Positions 18,848 to 27,293 of a stretch of DNA of 35,216 nt are shown here, one piece after another. The notes under the pieces are model-generated. The model was given only the letters and a program-made list of their open reading frames with translations. It did no database searches and was not told the DNA's origin. The position numbers and the translations under genes were made by a program. Every line of letters starts with the position of its first letter. The first letter of the stretch is position 1. The stretch comes from Pseudomonadota bacterium (GTDB taxonomy: Bacteria; Pseudomonadota; Gammaproteobacteria; Pseudomonadales; Pseudohongiellaceae): NCBI GenBank assembly GCA_022566775.1, contig JADFIJ010000006.1, positions 1 through 35,216 of the forward strand, given 5' to 3'.

Positions 18848-19882
18848 ATGCGTTCTTTCTTCATATTGCTGGTGGTGTTGATGGCAGGCAGCACTGCCTC
18901 TTTCGCCGCCGACCACGGCGTGATTCTGGCATATCACCATGTCGCCGATGACACGCCCCCTTCCACCAGCATTTCTCCAGCTCAATTCAGGCGGCACCTG
19001 GAGTATTTGCGGGATAACGGTTTTACCGTGATCGGCCTCGACACCCTGATTTCCAGCTTGCGCAGCGGCCGGCAGCTTCCCGACCGCGCCGTAGTCATTA
19101 GCTTCGACGATGGCTACATCTCCATCTACGAGCAGGCGTTTCCCATGCTGCAGGCCTTTGATTATCCATTCTCCCTATTCCTCAGCACCCAGCCCATCGA
19201 CGCCGGACAAAGAAATTATATGTCCTGGCAACAGATTCGCGAGCTGTCGGATGCCGGCGTTGTAATTGGCAACCACATGATAGATCACCCCTATATGCTC
19301 GAAGGCAAGCAGGGGGAATCCGATCGGCAACGTCTGCAAAGATTACGGCAAGAATTATTACAGGCGGAACAGACTATCCTGGAGGAGACAGGCCAGTCCC
19401 ATCGATATTTGGCCTACCCTTACGGTGAATATGATGCGCCGATAAAGGCGATGTTGTCGGAACTGGGTTTCGTCGGCCTGGCACAAAATTCAGGGGCCGT
19501 GAGCAGCCACTCCGATTTCCAGGCCCTACCCCGCTTTCCCCTCGGCAGCATCTACGCCAATCTCGATACCGCCAAGATCAAGTTCGACGCGCTGGCCTTC
19601 GATGTCGTACAGATAGCGCCGCTGTCACCGGTGACTGCCGATAGAAGTCCCGATGTCACCCTGAAATTCGCCCCGGGAAACTATGATCGCGCTCAGCTCG
19701 CATGCTTTGCCAATAGCAAACCCATACCGATGAATTGGCTGGACATGGATGCAGGTCTGGTCGAGCTATTACCCACGGAACAATACCGGGGACGTCGATG
19801 GCGCTATATCTGTACGGCGCCGGAATTGGATTCACGCCGCTTCTTTTGGTACTCAGTGCAGTGGATCAAACTCGGCGATTGA
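18848..19882 (+). CDS. Secreted polysaccharide deacetylase (NodB/CE4 family)
   Basis: Probably removes N-acetyl groups from a cell-envelope or extracellular polysaccharide. The signal peptide MRSFFILLVVLMAGSTASFA is cleaved before ADHG, placing it in the periplasm or outside. NodB motifs are visible: SFDDGY (metal and base Asp residues), GNHMIDHP (metal His pair) and LAYPYGEYD. Residues after about 245 form an extra beta-rich C-terminal part ending in RRFFWYSVQWIKLGD that I do not recognise. A -10-like TATACT (18813-18818) precedes it, and the gene is divergent from fadB. Its 3' end overlaps the bax-like gene on the opposite strand by 30 bases. The substrate cannot be told from sequence. Confidence 0.9.
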   Translation: MRSFFILLVVLMAGSTASFAADHGVILAYHHVADDTPPSTSISPAQFRRHLEYLRDNGFTVIGLDTLISSLRSGRQLPDRAVVISFDDGYISIYEQAFPMLQAFDYPFSLFLSTQPIDAGQRNYMSWQQIRELSDAGVVIGNHMIDHPYMLEGKQGESDRQRLQRLRQELLQAEQTILEETGQSHRYLAYPYGEYDAPIKAMLSELGFVGLAQNSGAVSSHSDFQALPRFPLGSIYANLDTAKIKFDALAFDVVQIAPLSPVTADRSPDVTLKFAPGNYDRAQLACFANSKPIPMNWLDMDAGLVELLPTEQYRGRRWRYICTAPELDSRRFFWYSVQWIKLGD

Positions 19883-20704
19883 ATTGGCCAAGCGATCCCG
19901 GTTGCGCAACTTGTTCTGAATAATAATATTCTGTATTTCGTCCACATAATCTTCACCGCGCTCTGAATAGCGCCCGAGGCCATAGGCGAGCACCATGGGA
20001 TCGAGCGTCTGTTGTTGATTGCGCATAAAGGCCCGCAATTCGCGAAGATAGGCGTACAGGTGGTGAGTATTGATATTGTCGAGATAGCCTTTGACCGACG
20101 CCGCAACGGAATCGAATCGTCTCACCTCGTGAGTCGCTCCGCTGACGCGCCGCTGGGGTACCATTCCGCACCCTTCTTGGTAGCACCACTGGCCGAAGAT
20201 ATTATAGCCTTCCAGAACAAACCGGGAGGTGCCCCAGGCAGATTCATTGGCGGCTTGAGCCAGGGCCAGGGAAACCGGGATGACATCCACCCTCAGCATC
20301 AGCTCATTGGCGATTTCCCGATCGCTGGACTGCGCCACTTCGAGGCCATAGCTTTGTGCGAGATCCAGCATCCATTCCCGCTCCCGCGAACTCAAGGCGA
20401 TACCGTCATTTACGATATCGGCCCGTTTTAACAGCTGCTCTCGCAGCCTACGGATATGGGTATTTTCCGTGACTATATAGTCCTCGAGAAAATCGAAAAA
20501 TTGTTGCTTCTTTACCAGTACATCCGGTATCCCTGCGAAATCCGGAAAGACGATTATCGGAGGCATCGCCACCACCGTAGTTTCCTCGGTGCCGCCAGGT
20601 CCAGCCAGTCGCTGCACCAAAATCACCAGCACCAGCATCGCCACCGCAGTGACTGCCGCGGCCAGCAGTTCCAGTTGACGAGTCTTCATAGGCGCGTTAC
20701 TCAT
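19853..20704 (-). CDS. Bax-like membrane-anchored glucosaminidase
   Basis: A 283-residue protein predicted to be an inner-membrane-anchored peptidoglycan glucosaminidase. The N-terminal segment LLAAAVTAVAMLVLVILVQR is a single membrane anchor. The catalytic domain begins near residue 130, with the Glu in LAQAANESAWGTSRF and the family-typical NIFGQWCYQEGCGMVPQRR. The second half includes YLDNINTHHLYAYLRELR. It resembles the E. coli Bax protein, whose biological role is not firmly established. It shares its last 30 bases, tail to tail, with the deacetylase. It lies 53 bases downstream of bolA on the same strand and may be cotranscribed with it. Confidence 0.88.
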   Translation of the reverse strand: MSNAPMKTRQLELLAAAVTAVAMLVLVILVQRLAGPGGTEETTVVAMPPIIVFPDFAGIPDVLVKKQQFFDFLEDYIVTENTHIRRLREQLLKRADIVNDGIALSSREREWMLDLAQSYGLEVAQSSDREIANELMLRVDVIPVSLALAQAANESAWGTSRFVLEGYNIFGQWCYQEGCGMVPQRRVSGATHEVRRFDSVAASVKGYLDNINTHHLYAYLRELRAFMRNQQQTLDPMVLAYGLGRYSERGEDYVDEIQNIIIQNKLRNRDRLANSIAEFDPLH

Positions 20705-20757
20705 AAGCAGTGTTTATCAAAATTACTGAATGTTGGGTTTACATAAGCCCCAGGTCG

Positions 20758-21084
20758 TTAACTTTCCGACTTACTGCCACCGCGGCAATCTGGAGACGGG
20801 GGAGAAGTTTCATTCCTGTCCTGCCATTCTGAGGCGGTATACAAGTGTAGCGCCAGCGCATGTACACCGCCGGCAAGCTCGTCGGCCAAAAGTTTATAGG
20901 CATGCTGGTGTCGTTGCACCCGGGACATGGGTACGAAGCAATCCGAGACCACGGTAATCCGGTAGTGAGATTCGGTGGCGGGTCCGCCATGCAGGTGACT
21001 CTCATTTTCCACCAGCAACACCGAAGGGTTAAGATCCGCGCCCAGCTTGAATTCAATTCCCACCTGCACTGCCGATTCTGTCAT
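20758..21084 (-). CDS. bolA: BolA family protein
   Basis: BolA proteins act with monothiol glutaredoxins in iron-sulfur trafficking. In E. coli BolA also behaves as a stress- and stationary-phase regulator of morphology genes. The 108 residues show NPSVLLVENESHLHG, ESHYRITVVSDCF, and VHALALHLYTASEW, matching BolA itself, not its shorter paralog IbaG. The SPPSPDCRGG tail also resembles the E. coli end. A good Shine-Dalgarno-like AGAGG lies upstream of the ATG. In E. coli bolA neighbours tig; here tig is about 20 kb away. Confidence 0.92.
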   Translation of the reverse strand: MTESAVQVGIEFKLGADLNPSVLLVENESHLHGGPATESHYRITVVSDCFVPMSRVQRHQHAYKLLADELAGGVHALALHLYTASEWQDRNETSPPSPDCRGGSKSES

Positions 21085-21259
21085 TGCGTACCACCACCTC
21101 TGCTGTATGATTCGGCTAGCTGGAGTCTGAGTCTAAATATGCTCTAATTTCCGGCAGCGAATTATGACTTTCCGAACCGCAGTATAACGTAAAAGCGGCG
21201 AATAAATCAGACCACAGAGACGCCTGAGCATGGGCTGCTGTGATCATGAGAGTAATGCC

Positions 21260-22090
21260 ATGGTAATTTCCTGGTACCCGGGACACATGAACAAGGCCAG
21301 GAAGGAACTGGTTAAATTATTGCGTGGTATCCACGTCGTCATCGAAGTATTGGATGCCCGGATGCCCATGGCCAGTGCCAATCCGCTACTGGGGGCGATG
21401 ACGAAACAATTGCCGATCATCAAGATTCTGAACAAAGCCGATCTGGCGGACAAGCAAATTAACCAAGCCTGGTTAAACCATTTCAATACCCAATCCGCCG
21501 GCATTTGCCTGCTCAATGGCCGCGATCAGCCCCTGTCCCGCGAGTCAGTGCTCAGGAGCGCCGACCAGCTATGTGGGCCCCGGGGAAGCCAATCCCGAGC
21601 CAGGCAAATGGTCATCGTAGGCATCCCCAATGTGGGCAAGTCCTCTCTGCTGAACCAGCTAACGGACAGAAAACTGGCAAAGACTGGCAATGAACCTGCG
21701 GTGACCCGCCGCCAACAGCGGGTGCACCTGGATGAAAATTGGTATCTGGTCGACACCCCCGGACTGCTGTGGCCACGACTCGAAGACCAGGATGCTGCCT
21801 ACAGGCTGGCCTGCACGGGCACCATCCGCAACACCGCCGTCGAGGCCGAAGACATCGCCTGGTTCACCGCCGAGATGCTGCTCAGGGAGCATCGTCATGC
21901 GCTTTCACGGCGCTACAATATCGCCGCGAGTATTACCGAGCCGGAGCAACTGCTGCGACATATAGCAGAAATCCGTGGCTCCCTGGGCAAAGGCGGCCAT
22001 CCGGACTGGCACAAGACCTCAGAATTATTACTAAACGATTATCGCTCAGGTAAACTAGGCAACCTCTCTCTGGAGACACCTCCAGAGTAA
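21260..22090 (+). CDS. ylqF: Circularly permuted ribosome-biogenesis GTPase, YlqF/RbgA type
   Basis: A GTPase of the YlqF/RbgA group, in B. subtilis needed for late 50S assembly. The GTPase motifs occur in permuted order: G4 as LNKADL near residue 65, then G1 as VGIPNVGKSSLLNQL near residue 122, and G3 as DTPGLLWPR near 168. The N-terminal WYPGHMNKARKEL motif is characteristic of the group. I use the ATG at 21260 (MVISWYPGHM), preceded by GAGAG, because the ten-residue upstream extension from 21230 is not family-like. It stands 67 bases upstream of the M16 protease gene. Confidence 0.93.
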   Translation: MVISWYPGHMNKARKELVKLLRGIHVVIEVLDARMPMASANPLLGAMTKQLPIIKILNKADLADKQINQAWLNHFNTQSAGICLLNGRDQPLSRESVLRSADQLCGPRGSQSRARQMVIVGIPNVGKSSLLNQLTDRKLAKTGNEPAVTRRQQRVHLDENWYLVDTPGLLWPRLEDQDAAYRLACTGTIRNTAVEAEDIAWFTAEMLLREHRHALSRRYNIAASITEPEQLLRHIAEIRGSLGKGGHPDWHKTSELLLNDYRSGKLGNLSLETPPE

Positions 22091-22157
22091 TTCATATAAA
22101 CCGATTCGGGGCAGGCCACGGGCCACCGCCCTGCACGACAACAGGCCCAGGTTCAAG

Positions 22158-25115
22158 ATGACAGCAGCAAGCAGTTCACAAGCAGACAACAGTCCTGCTC
22201 CCCAGAATTTTCATCCCGCTTTCGAATGGAAACGCAGCCACAGAATTCCCTCGCTCCAGTTGGTAATGGAAGAGTACAGCCATCGGGTGACCGGTGCCGT
22301 GCATTATCATTTGAGCTGCGACCATCCCGAAAATGTATTTCTCGTGGCCTTCCGTACGGTGCCCATGGATTCCACCGGCGTCGCCCACATCCTGGAGCAT
22401 ACGGCCCTGTGTGGAAGTAAAAAGTACCCGGTGCGGGATCCGTTCTTCATGATGATCCGGCGCTCATTAAACACCTTCATGAATGCATTCACGAGCAGTG
22501 ACTGGACCGCGTACCCCTTCGCCAGCAAGAACAGAAAAGATTTCAACAATCTACTGAATGTTTATCTCGATGCCACTTTTTTCTCCCGGCTGCACAATCT
22601 GGATTTTGCGCAAGAGGGCCATCGCCTGGAATTTTCAGAACCTGAAAATCCTGAGAGTGAACTGCAGTATAAGGGTGTCGTATACAATGAGATGAAAGGC
22701 GCCATGAGCTCCACCAACAGCGTGCTATGGCAAGCCATGAGCAGGTATCTGTTCCCGACGTCGACATACCATTTCAATAGCGGTGGTGAGCCGGACGCGA
22801 TCCCGGATTTGACTTACCAGCAACTCGTCGATTTCTACAAGACCCACTACCATCCAAGCAATTCGGTGTTCATGACTTTTGGGGACATCCCTGCCTGTGA
22901 GCATCATCAGGCCTTCGAAGAGCTCGCACTTTCCAGCTTCGAAAAACTCGATATCAATATAGAAGTGAGTAATGAAAAAAGATACCTGTCACCTGTCAAG
23001 GTAGAGGAGTTTTATGCTGCCGAAAACGCTGCCAGCAGCAAGACCCATATTGTCATGGGTTGGCTGCTTGGCCACAGCACCAGCCTCGGCGATCTTTTCA
23101 GGGCGCAGCTGCTGAGCAGCGTGCTGCTGGACAACAGCGCCAGCCCCCTGATGAGAGCATTGGAAACCTCCAGCCTGGGTACATCGCCCTCCCCCTTGTG
23201 TGGCCTCGAAGACTCTAATCGCGAGATGAGTTTCATGGCCGGTCTCGAAGGCTGCGAAGCAACAGCGACCGCAGAAGTTGAGAGCCTGATTCGACACACC
23301 CTGCTGGAGATCTGCGAGACCGGCGTTGCCATCGACCAGGTTGAGGCCGCCCTGCATCAACTGGAACTCAACCAGCGGGAAATATCCGGCGACGGCTATC
23401 CTTATGGCCTCCAGCTTATCCTGGCCGGGCTCTCCACCGCCACCCACCGCGGTGATCCAATTCAACTACTCGACATTGACCCGGTGCTGGAAGAATTACG
23501 GGCACAGGTAAAAGACCAGAACTTCATTCCTGGTTTGATTCGGGAATTGTTATTGCACAACCGTCATCAGGTCACATTGACCCTGAAGCCGGATACCGAC
23601 TTGGCCAACAGGAAAGTGCAGTGTGAACAGCAGCAACTGGCCGTGATCAAAGCCGGGTTGTCGGAGCAGCAGCGGAATCAAATCCTTGCCGACTCCAGGG
23701 CACTGGCGCAACGACAGGCACAGGAGGATGACCCCGGCATCTTGCCCAAGGTCGGCCTGGAAGACGTGCCGGAGAAACTGACCGAACCCGAGCGGATCGA
23801 ATTCAGACCCAATAAATTGCCGGTGAGCTATTATGCCCAGGGCACCAACGGCTTGAGTTATCAGCAGGTAGTGATGCAGCTCCCCGAGCTGGAACCGGAT
23901 CTTCTCGACTTATTGCCCCTGTACACGACCTGTCTCACGGAATTCGGTGTCGGCGACAAGGACTACGCCGAGGTGCAGACCTGGCAGGCGCAGATTAGCG
24001 GCGGTGTGAATTGCTTCAGCAGTATCCATAGCGACCTGCAAGACGTGCAAAAAACCCATGCCTTGCTGACGTTTTCGTCAAAATCCCTGGTCCGCAACCA
24101 TGCTGCGCTGACCGAGCTGTTAAACACCACCATCGCGCAGGTGCGCTTCGACGAAGATCAGCGCCTGCGGGAATTAATCGAACAAATCTGCGCTCGCAAG
24201 GAGAGCAGCATCACCGCCCAGGGGCATGGGCTGGCAATGAGCCTCGCATCCAGCAGGATGAGCCCTGCCGCCCATCTAGGCTATTGTGCCGGCGGCCTTG
24301 CAGGCATCCAGAGGCTCAAGGTCCTGCGTGACAAGATGGCCGATGCCGATGAACGCAGCAAGGTATTGGAGCGCTTTGCGCAATTACATCGAGCCATCGT
24401 ACAGGCCGACACCCAATTTCTCCTCATTGCTGAAAAACAGCATCAGGACCAGGTGCTGGCGGAGTTGGCCGCTGTGTGGGAAGGACAGAGCAACGACAGT
24501 GCCAGCTCACATCTATCGCTGCCACCGATCCGGGAAGGCATTAAACAGGCCTGGACTACCTCTACCCAGGTTAATTTCTGCGCCAAGGCATACGCCACAG
24601 TTGCCTCCGGTCATGAAGACAATGCCACCCTCCACGTACTCGCTGGCTTCATGCGTAATGGCTTCCTGCACAGAGCGATTCGGGAACAGGGTGGCGCCTA
24701 TGGCGGAGGCGCCGGGCAAGACGCCAACTCTGCCTCTTTCCGATTTTTTTCCTATCGAGATCCTCGCCTCGTAGAGACTCTGGACGACTTCGATCGTGCC
24801 GTGGACTGGGTAATATCGGGGAGCCATTCTCCACGCCAGCTGGAAGAGGCCATACTGGGTGTTATCGCCGCCATGGACAAACCCGCATCGCCAGCCGGCG
24901 AGGCCAAACAGGCATTCTATAATCGCCTCTTCGGCAGAACACTCGCGCATCGGATGGATTTCCGGATGGCGGTTTTAGGTACCACCATCGCCGACCTCAA
25001 GGCCACAGCAGCCCGATATTTTGATCCATCCACCGCAAGTATTGGCGTAATAAGCAACCGAGAGACCATCGATGCAGCCAAGATGGATGAAATAGAAGTT
25101 ATAAATCTTCAATAA
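22158..25115 (+). CDS. Peptidase M16C family metalloprotease (presequence-protease-like)
   Basis: A 985-residue zinc protease of the inverzincin group. The inverted zinc motif HILEH lies near residue 78, and the third ligand Glu is in VVYNEMKGAMSS. CGSKKYPVRDPFF and FTSSDWTAYPF are typical of M16C (PreP-like) enzymes. The length and the four-domain layout, with an M16C-associated region in the middle and an inactive repeat at the C-terminus (RFFSYRDPRLVETL), fit single-chain clamshell peptidases that degrade short peptides. No signal peptide is visible, so a cytosolic peptide-clearing role is likely. It may be cotranscribed with ylqF. A weak A/T stem lies about 45 bases after the stop. Confidence 0.93.
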   Translation: MTAASSSQADNSPAPQNFHPAFEWKRSHRIPSLQLVMEEYSHRVTGAVHYHLSCDHPENVFLVAFRTVPMDSTGVAHILEHTALCGSKKYPVRDPFFMMIRRSLNTFMNAFTSSDWTAYPFASKNRKDFNNLLNVYLDATFFSRLHNLDFAQEGHRLEFSEPENPESELQYKGVVYNEMKGAMSSTNSVLWQAMSRYLFPTSTYHFNSGGEPDAIPDLTYQQLVDFYKTHYHPSNSVFMTFGDIPACEHHQAFEELALSSFEKLDINIEVSNEKRYLSPVKVEEFYAAENAASSKTHIVMGWLLGHSTSLGDLFRAQLLSSVLLDNSASPLMRALETSSLGTSPSPLCGLEDSNREMSFMAGLEGCEATATAEVESLIRHTLLEICETGVAIDQVEAALHQLELNQREISGDGYPYGLQLILAGLSTATHRGDPIQLLDIDPVLEELRAQVKDQNFIPGLIRELLLHNRHQVTLTLKPDTDLANRKVQCEQQQLAVIKAGLSEQQRNQILADSRALAQRQAQEDDPGILPKVGLEDVPEKLTEPERIEFRPNKLPVSYYAQGTNGLSYQQVVMQLPELEPDLLDLLPLYTTCLTEFGVGDKDYAEVQTWQAQISGGVNCFSSIHSDLQDVQKTHALLTFSSKSLVRNHAALTELLNTTIAQVRFDEDQRLRELIEQICARKESSITAQGHGLAMSLASSRMSPAAHLGYCAGGLAGIQRLKVLRDKMADADERSKVLERFAQLHRAIVQADTQFLLIAEKQHQDQVLAELAAVWEGQSNDSASSHLSLPPIREGIKQAWTTSTQVNFCAKAYATVASGHEDNATLHVLAGFMRNGFLHRAIREQGGAYGGGAGQDANSASFRFFSYRDPRLVETLDDFDRAVDWVISGSHSPRQLEEAILGVIAAMDKPASPAGEAKQAFYNRLFGRTLAHRMDFRMAVLGTTIADLKATAARYFDPSTASIGVISNRETIDAAKMDEIEVINLQ

Positions 25116-25161
25116 TTTCAATATCTTATTTATTTTATGTAATCTAGTTTCGAATTTTTGA

Positions 25162-25180
25162 AAAAAAGCCAAACTTTTTT
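25162..25180 (+). terminator. Weak A/T-rich hairpin after the M16 gene
   Basis: AAAAAAG (25162-25168) and CTTTTTT (25174-25180) form a 7-bp stem around CCAAA, ending in a T-run on both strands. The stem has only one G-C pair, so it could be at best a weak terminator for the protease gene. Confidence 0.3.
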
Positions 25181-25190
25181 GGAATTAATG

Positions 25191-25218
25191 GGAACTTTGG
25201 CCCTGCGCCACAGTCTGA
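25191..25218 (+). promoter_or_regulatory. Sigma-E (RpoE/AlgU)-type promoter
   Basis: GGAACTT (25191-25197) and TCTGA (25214-25218) lie exactly 16 bases apart. This matches the known sigma-E consensus (GGAACTT, 15-16 bases, TCTRA-like) at essentially every conserved position. Transcription would start near 25224. There is no ORF between it and the terminator at 25289-25320. Confidence 0.6.
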
Positions 25219-25223
25219 GTATG

Positions 25224-25320
25224 TGTAGGTAGATGTTATTCAAAATTGTGGGTTTTGTTGCATTTATCTCTCCCTTGATAGTATATTCAGCCCAACAACC
25301 TTCGGTCGTTGGGCTTTTTT
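25224..25320 (+). ncRNA. Candidate sigma-E-dependent small RNA
   Basis: About 95 bases separate the predicted start of a sigma-E-type promoter from an intrinsic terminator with a U-run, with no coding potential between. This is the arrangement of envelope-stress sRNAs such as MicA, RybB and VrrA in other gammaproteobacteria. The middle contains an unpaired CU-rich stretch, TCTCTCCCTT, complementary to purine-rich ribosome binding sites. An A/U-rich segment upstream could bind Hfq. I see no sequence similarity to a named sRNA. The alternative is that the terminator simply ends the M16 mRNA. Confidence 0.45.
25289..25320 (+). terminator. Strong intrinsic terminator
   Basis: AGCCCAACAACC and GGTCGTTGGGCT form a 12-bp stem with one A-C mismatch and a three-base loop, followed directly by a T-run. 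It would end the candidate sRNA and any read-through from the M16 gene. Confidence 0.85.
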
Positions 25321-25520
25321 ATGCCCGCTAGTCGGTCTGGAGTGTTGCAGCTGAACCCCGGCCTTCACCGCCCAAGCTTTCATAATTTTATCCAATGCCC
25401 GGCGCCTGTCATAAAGTAATTACAATCGCGGTCCTTTTGCCTATAATGTGGCGCTGCTGAAATGCACCAAGCGGCCGTTAAACTCACTACAATCAGAATT
25501 ATTTCGATCTACCTCTGTTA
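25321..25520 (+). promoter_or_regulatory. Upstream region and promoter of the oxidoreductase operon
   Basis: A perfect -10, TATAAT (25442-25447), has ATTACA (25419-25424) 17 bases upstream as a four-of-six -35. Transcription would start near 25454, giving a leader of about 65 bases. No operator repeat was obvious in the rest of this stretch. Confidence 0.55.
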
Positions 25521-27293
25521 ATGAAACCAACCGATATCAACGACCCCAGCTACTTTCACAAGGTAGTGGATTGTCAGTGGGCATGTCCTGCCCATACGCC
25601 CGTGCCTGAATACATCAGGCTCATTGCGCAGAAGCGTTATACCGATGCCTACATGATCAATTGGTATTCCAATGTATTCCCAGGCATTCTCGGGCGCACC
25701 TGTGATCGCCCCTGTGAGCCAGCCTGCCGGCGTGGGCGCATCGACGAGCAGCCGGTTGCCATCTGCCGGCTAAAGCGGGTCGCAGCAGACTATAAATCCG
25801 ATATTTCGAAGTATCTGCCAAGCATTCCTAAAAAGAAGAACGGAAAACACATCGCCCTGATTGGCGCCGGCCCCGCCGCGCTAACGGTGGCGCGGGACCT
25901 GCTGCCGCTGGGTTACGAGATCACCCTGTTCGAAAAAGACGGGGTTGCCGGTGGTGCCATGCGCACTCAAATACCGCGGTTTCGCTTGCCCGTAGAAGTA
26001 CTGGAAGAAGAGCTTAACTACGTTATCGACCTCGGTATTAATTGCCGCTTCGGTGAAGAAATTACCAGTATGAGGGACTTGCTGGCAGAGGGATTCGACG
26101 CAATCTTCGTAGGCACCGGCGCTCCCCTCGGCAAACACCTGGACCTACCCGGCTTCGAAGAAGCCCGGGATAATATCCACACCGGGATCGAATGGTTGGC
26201 CAGTGTCGCCTTCGAACATGTCAGCTCCATCGGCAAGAAAGTACTGGTCTTAGGCGGAGGCAATACCGCCATGGATTGTTGTCGCACGGCCAGGCGCCTG
26301 GGTGGCGATGAGGTAACGGTCGTGGTTCGCAGCGGCTTCGACGAAATGAAGGCCTCGGCCTGGGAAATTGAAGACGCCATGAACGAGGACATCCCCATCC
26401 TCAATTTTCACGCCCCCAAACGCTATATCTGTGAAGACGGCAAACTCGTCGCCATGGAATTCGAAAAAGTGCGCAAGGAAACTGACAAGAATGGGAGACG
26501 TTTGTTAATTCCCACCGGGGAAGATCCCGTAATCCTGCCCTGTGATGACGTCTTGTGCGCGATCGGTCAGGAGAACAGCGTGCCCTGGATCGAGCGTGAC
26601 CTCGGCATCGAGTTCGATCAATGGGAGCTTCCCATCCTCAACAAGCTTACCTTCCAGACCACTCATGAAAGAGTCTTCTTCGGCGGCGACGCAGCCTTCG
26701 GTCCGGACAATATCATTTCCGCCGTGGCCCATGGACATGACGTCGCCGTGTCGATCCACCTGATATGCACTGAGCAAGACATAAACGACCGACCCGACCC
26801 CATCACCTCGCTCGCCAGTCAGAAAATGGGTATACATCAATGGTCATACGATAACGACATAAGCAACGATGTTCGCTATATCGTACCCCACGCCGAGAAG
26901 ACCAAGACCCTTCACGACGTCAACATGGAAGTTGAACTGGGCTTCGATGAAGCGCTGGCCCTGAAGGAAACCCAGCGCTGTCTGAACTGCGATGTACAGA
27001 CCGTGTTCACCGATCAGCTCTGCATCGAGTGTGATGCCTGCGTAGATGTTTGCCCAACCGATTGCATCACCTTCACCGCCAACGGTGAAGAAAGTGACTT
27101 GCGGTCCTCACTGATGGCACCGGCGGAAAACCCCGACCAGGACATCTATGTGTCAGGCCTCCTGAAGACCGGAAGAGTCATGGCCAAGAACGAAGATCTG
27201 TGCCTGCACTGCGGCCTCTGTGCGGAGCGCTGCCCGACCAATGCCTGGGATATGCGCAAGTATCTGTTTGATACTGCCAAGGCGAGTGCCTGA
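25521..27293 (+). CDS. GltD-like FAD/NAD(P) oxidoreductase fused to a 2[4Fe-4S] ferredoxin domain
   Basis: Likely passes electrons between NAD(P)H and the 2-oxoacid oxidoreductase encoded next. Residues 1-105 form the N-terminal Cys-rich domain of GltD-like proteins (CQWACPAHTPVPEYI, CDRPCEPACRRG). The FAD Rossmann motif LIGAGPAALTVARDL is near residue 115, and the NADPH motif VLGGGNTAMDCCRTARRLGG near 245. The C-terminal ~100 residues add two ferredoxin motifs, CIECDACVDVCP and CLHCGLCAERCP. The 590-residue length exceeds plain GltD (about 470) by this ferredoxin part. Its TGA overlaps the ATG of the next gene (TGATG), so translation is probably coupled. The direction of electron flow is not determined by sequence. 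Confidence 0.88.
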   Translation: MKPTDINDPSYFHKVVDCQWACPAHTPVPEYIRLIAQKRYTDAYMINWYSNVFPGILGRTCDRPCEPACRRGRIDEQPVAICRLKRVAADYKSDISKYLPSIPKKKNGKHIALIGAGPAALTVARDLLPLGYEITLFEKDGVAGGAMRTQIPRFRLPVEVLEEELNYVIDLGINCRFGEEITSMRDLLAEGFDAIFVGTGAPLGKHLDLPGFEEARDNIHTGIEWLASVAFEHVSSIGKKVLVLGGGNTAMDCCRTARRLGGDEVTVVVRSGFDEMKASAWEIEDAMNEDIPILNFHAPKRYICEDGKLVAMEFEKVRKETDKNGRRLLIPTGEDPVILPCDDVLCAIGQENSVPWIERDLGIEFDQWELPILNKLTFQTTHERVFFGGDAAFGPDNIISAVAHGHDVAVSIHLICTEQDINDRPDPITSLASQKMGIHQWSYDNDISNDVRYIVPHAEKTKTLHDVNMEVELGFDEALALKETQRCLNCDVQTVFTDQLCIECDACVDVCPTDCITFTANGEESDLRSSLMAPAENPDQDIYVSGLLKTGRVMAKNEDLCLHCGLCAERCPTNAWDMRKYLFDTAKASA

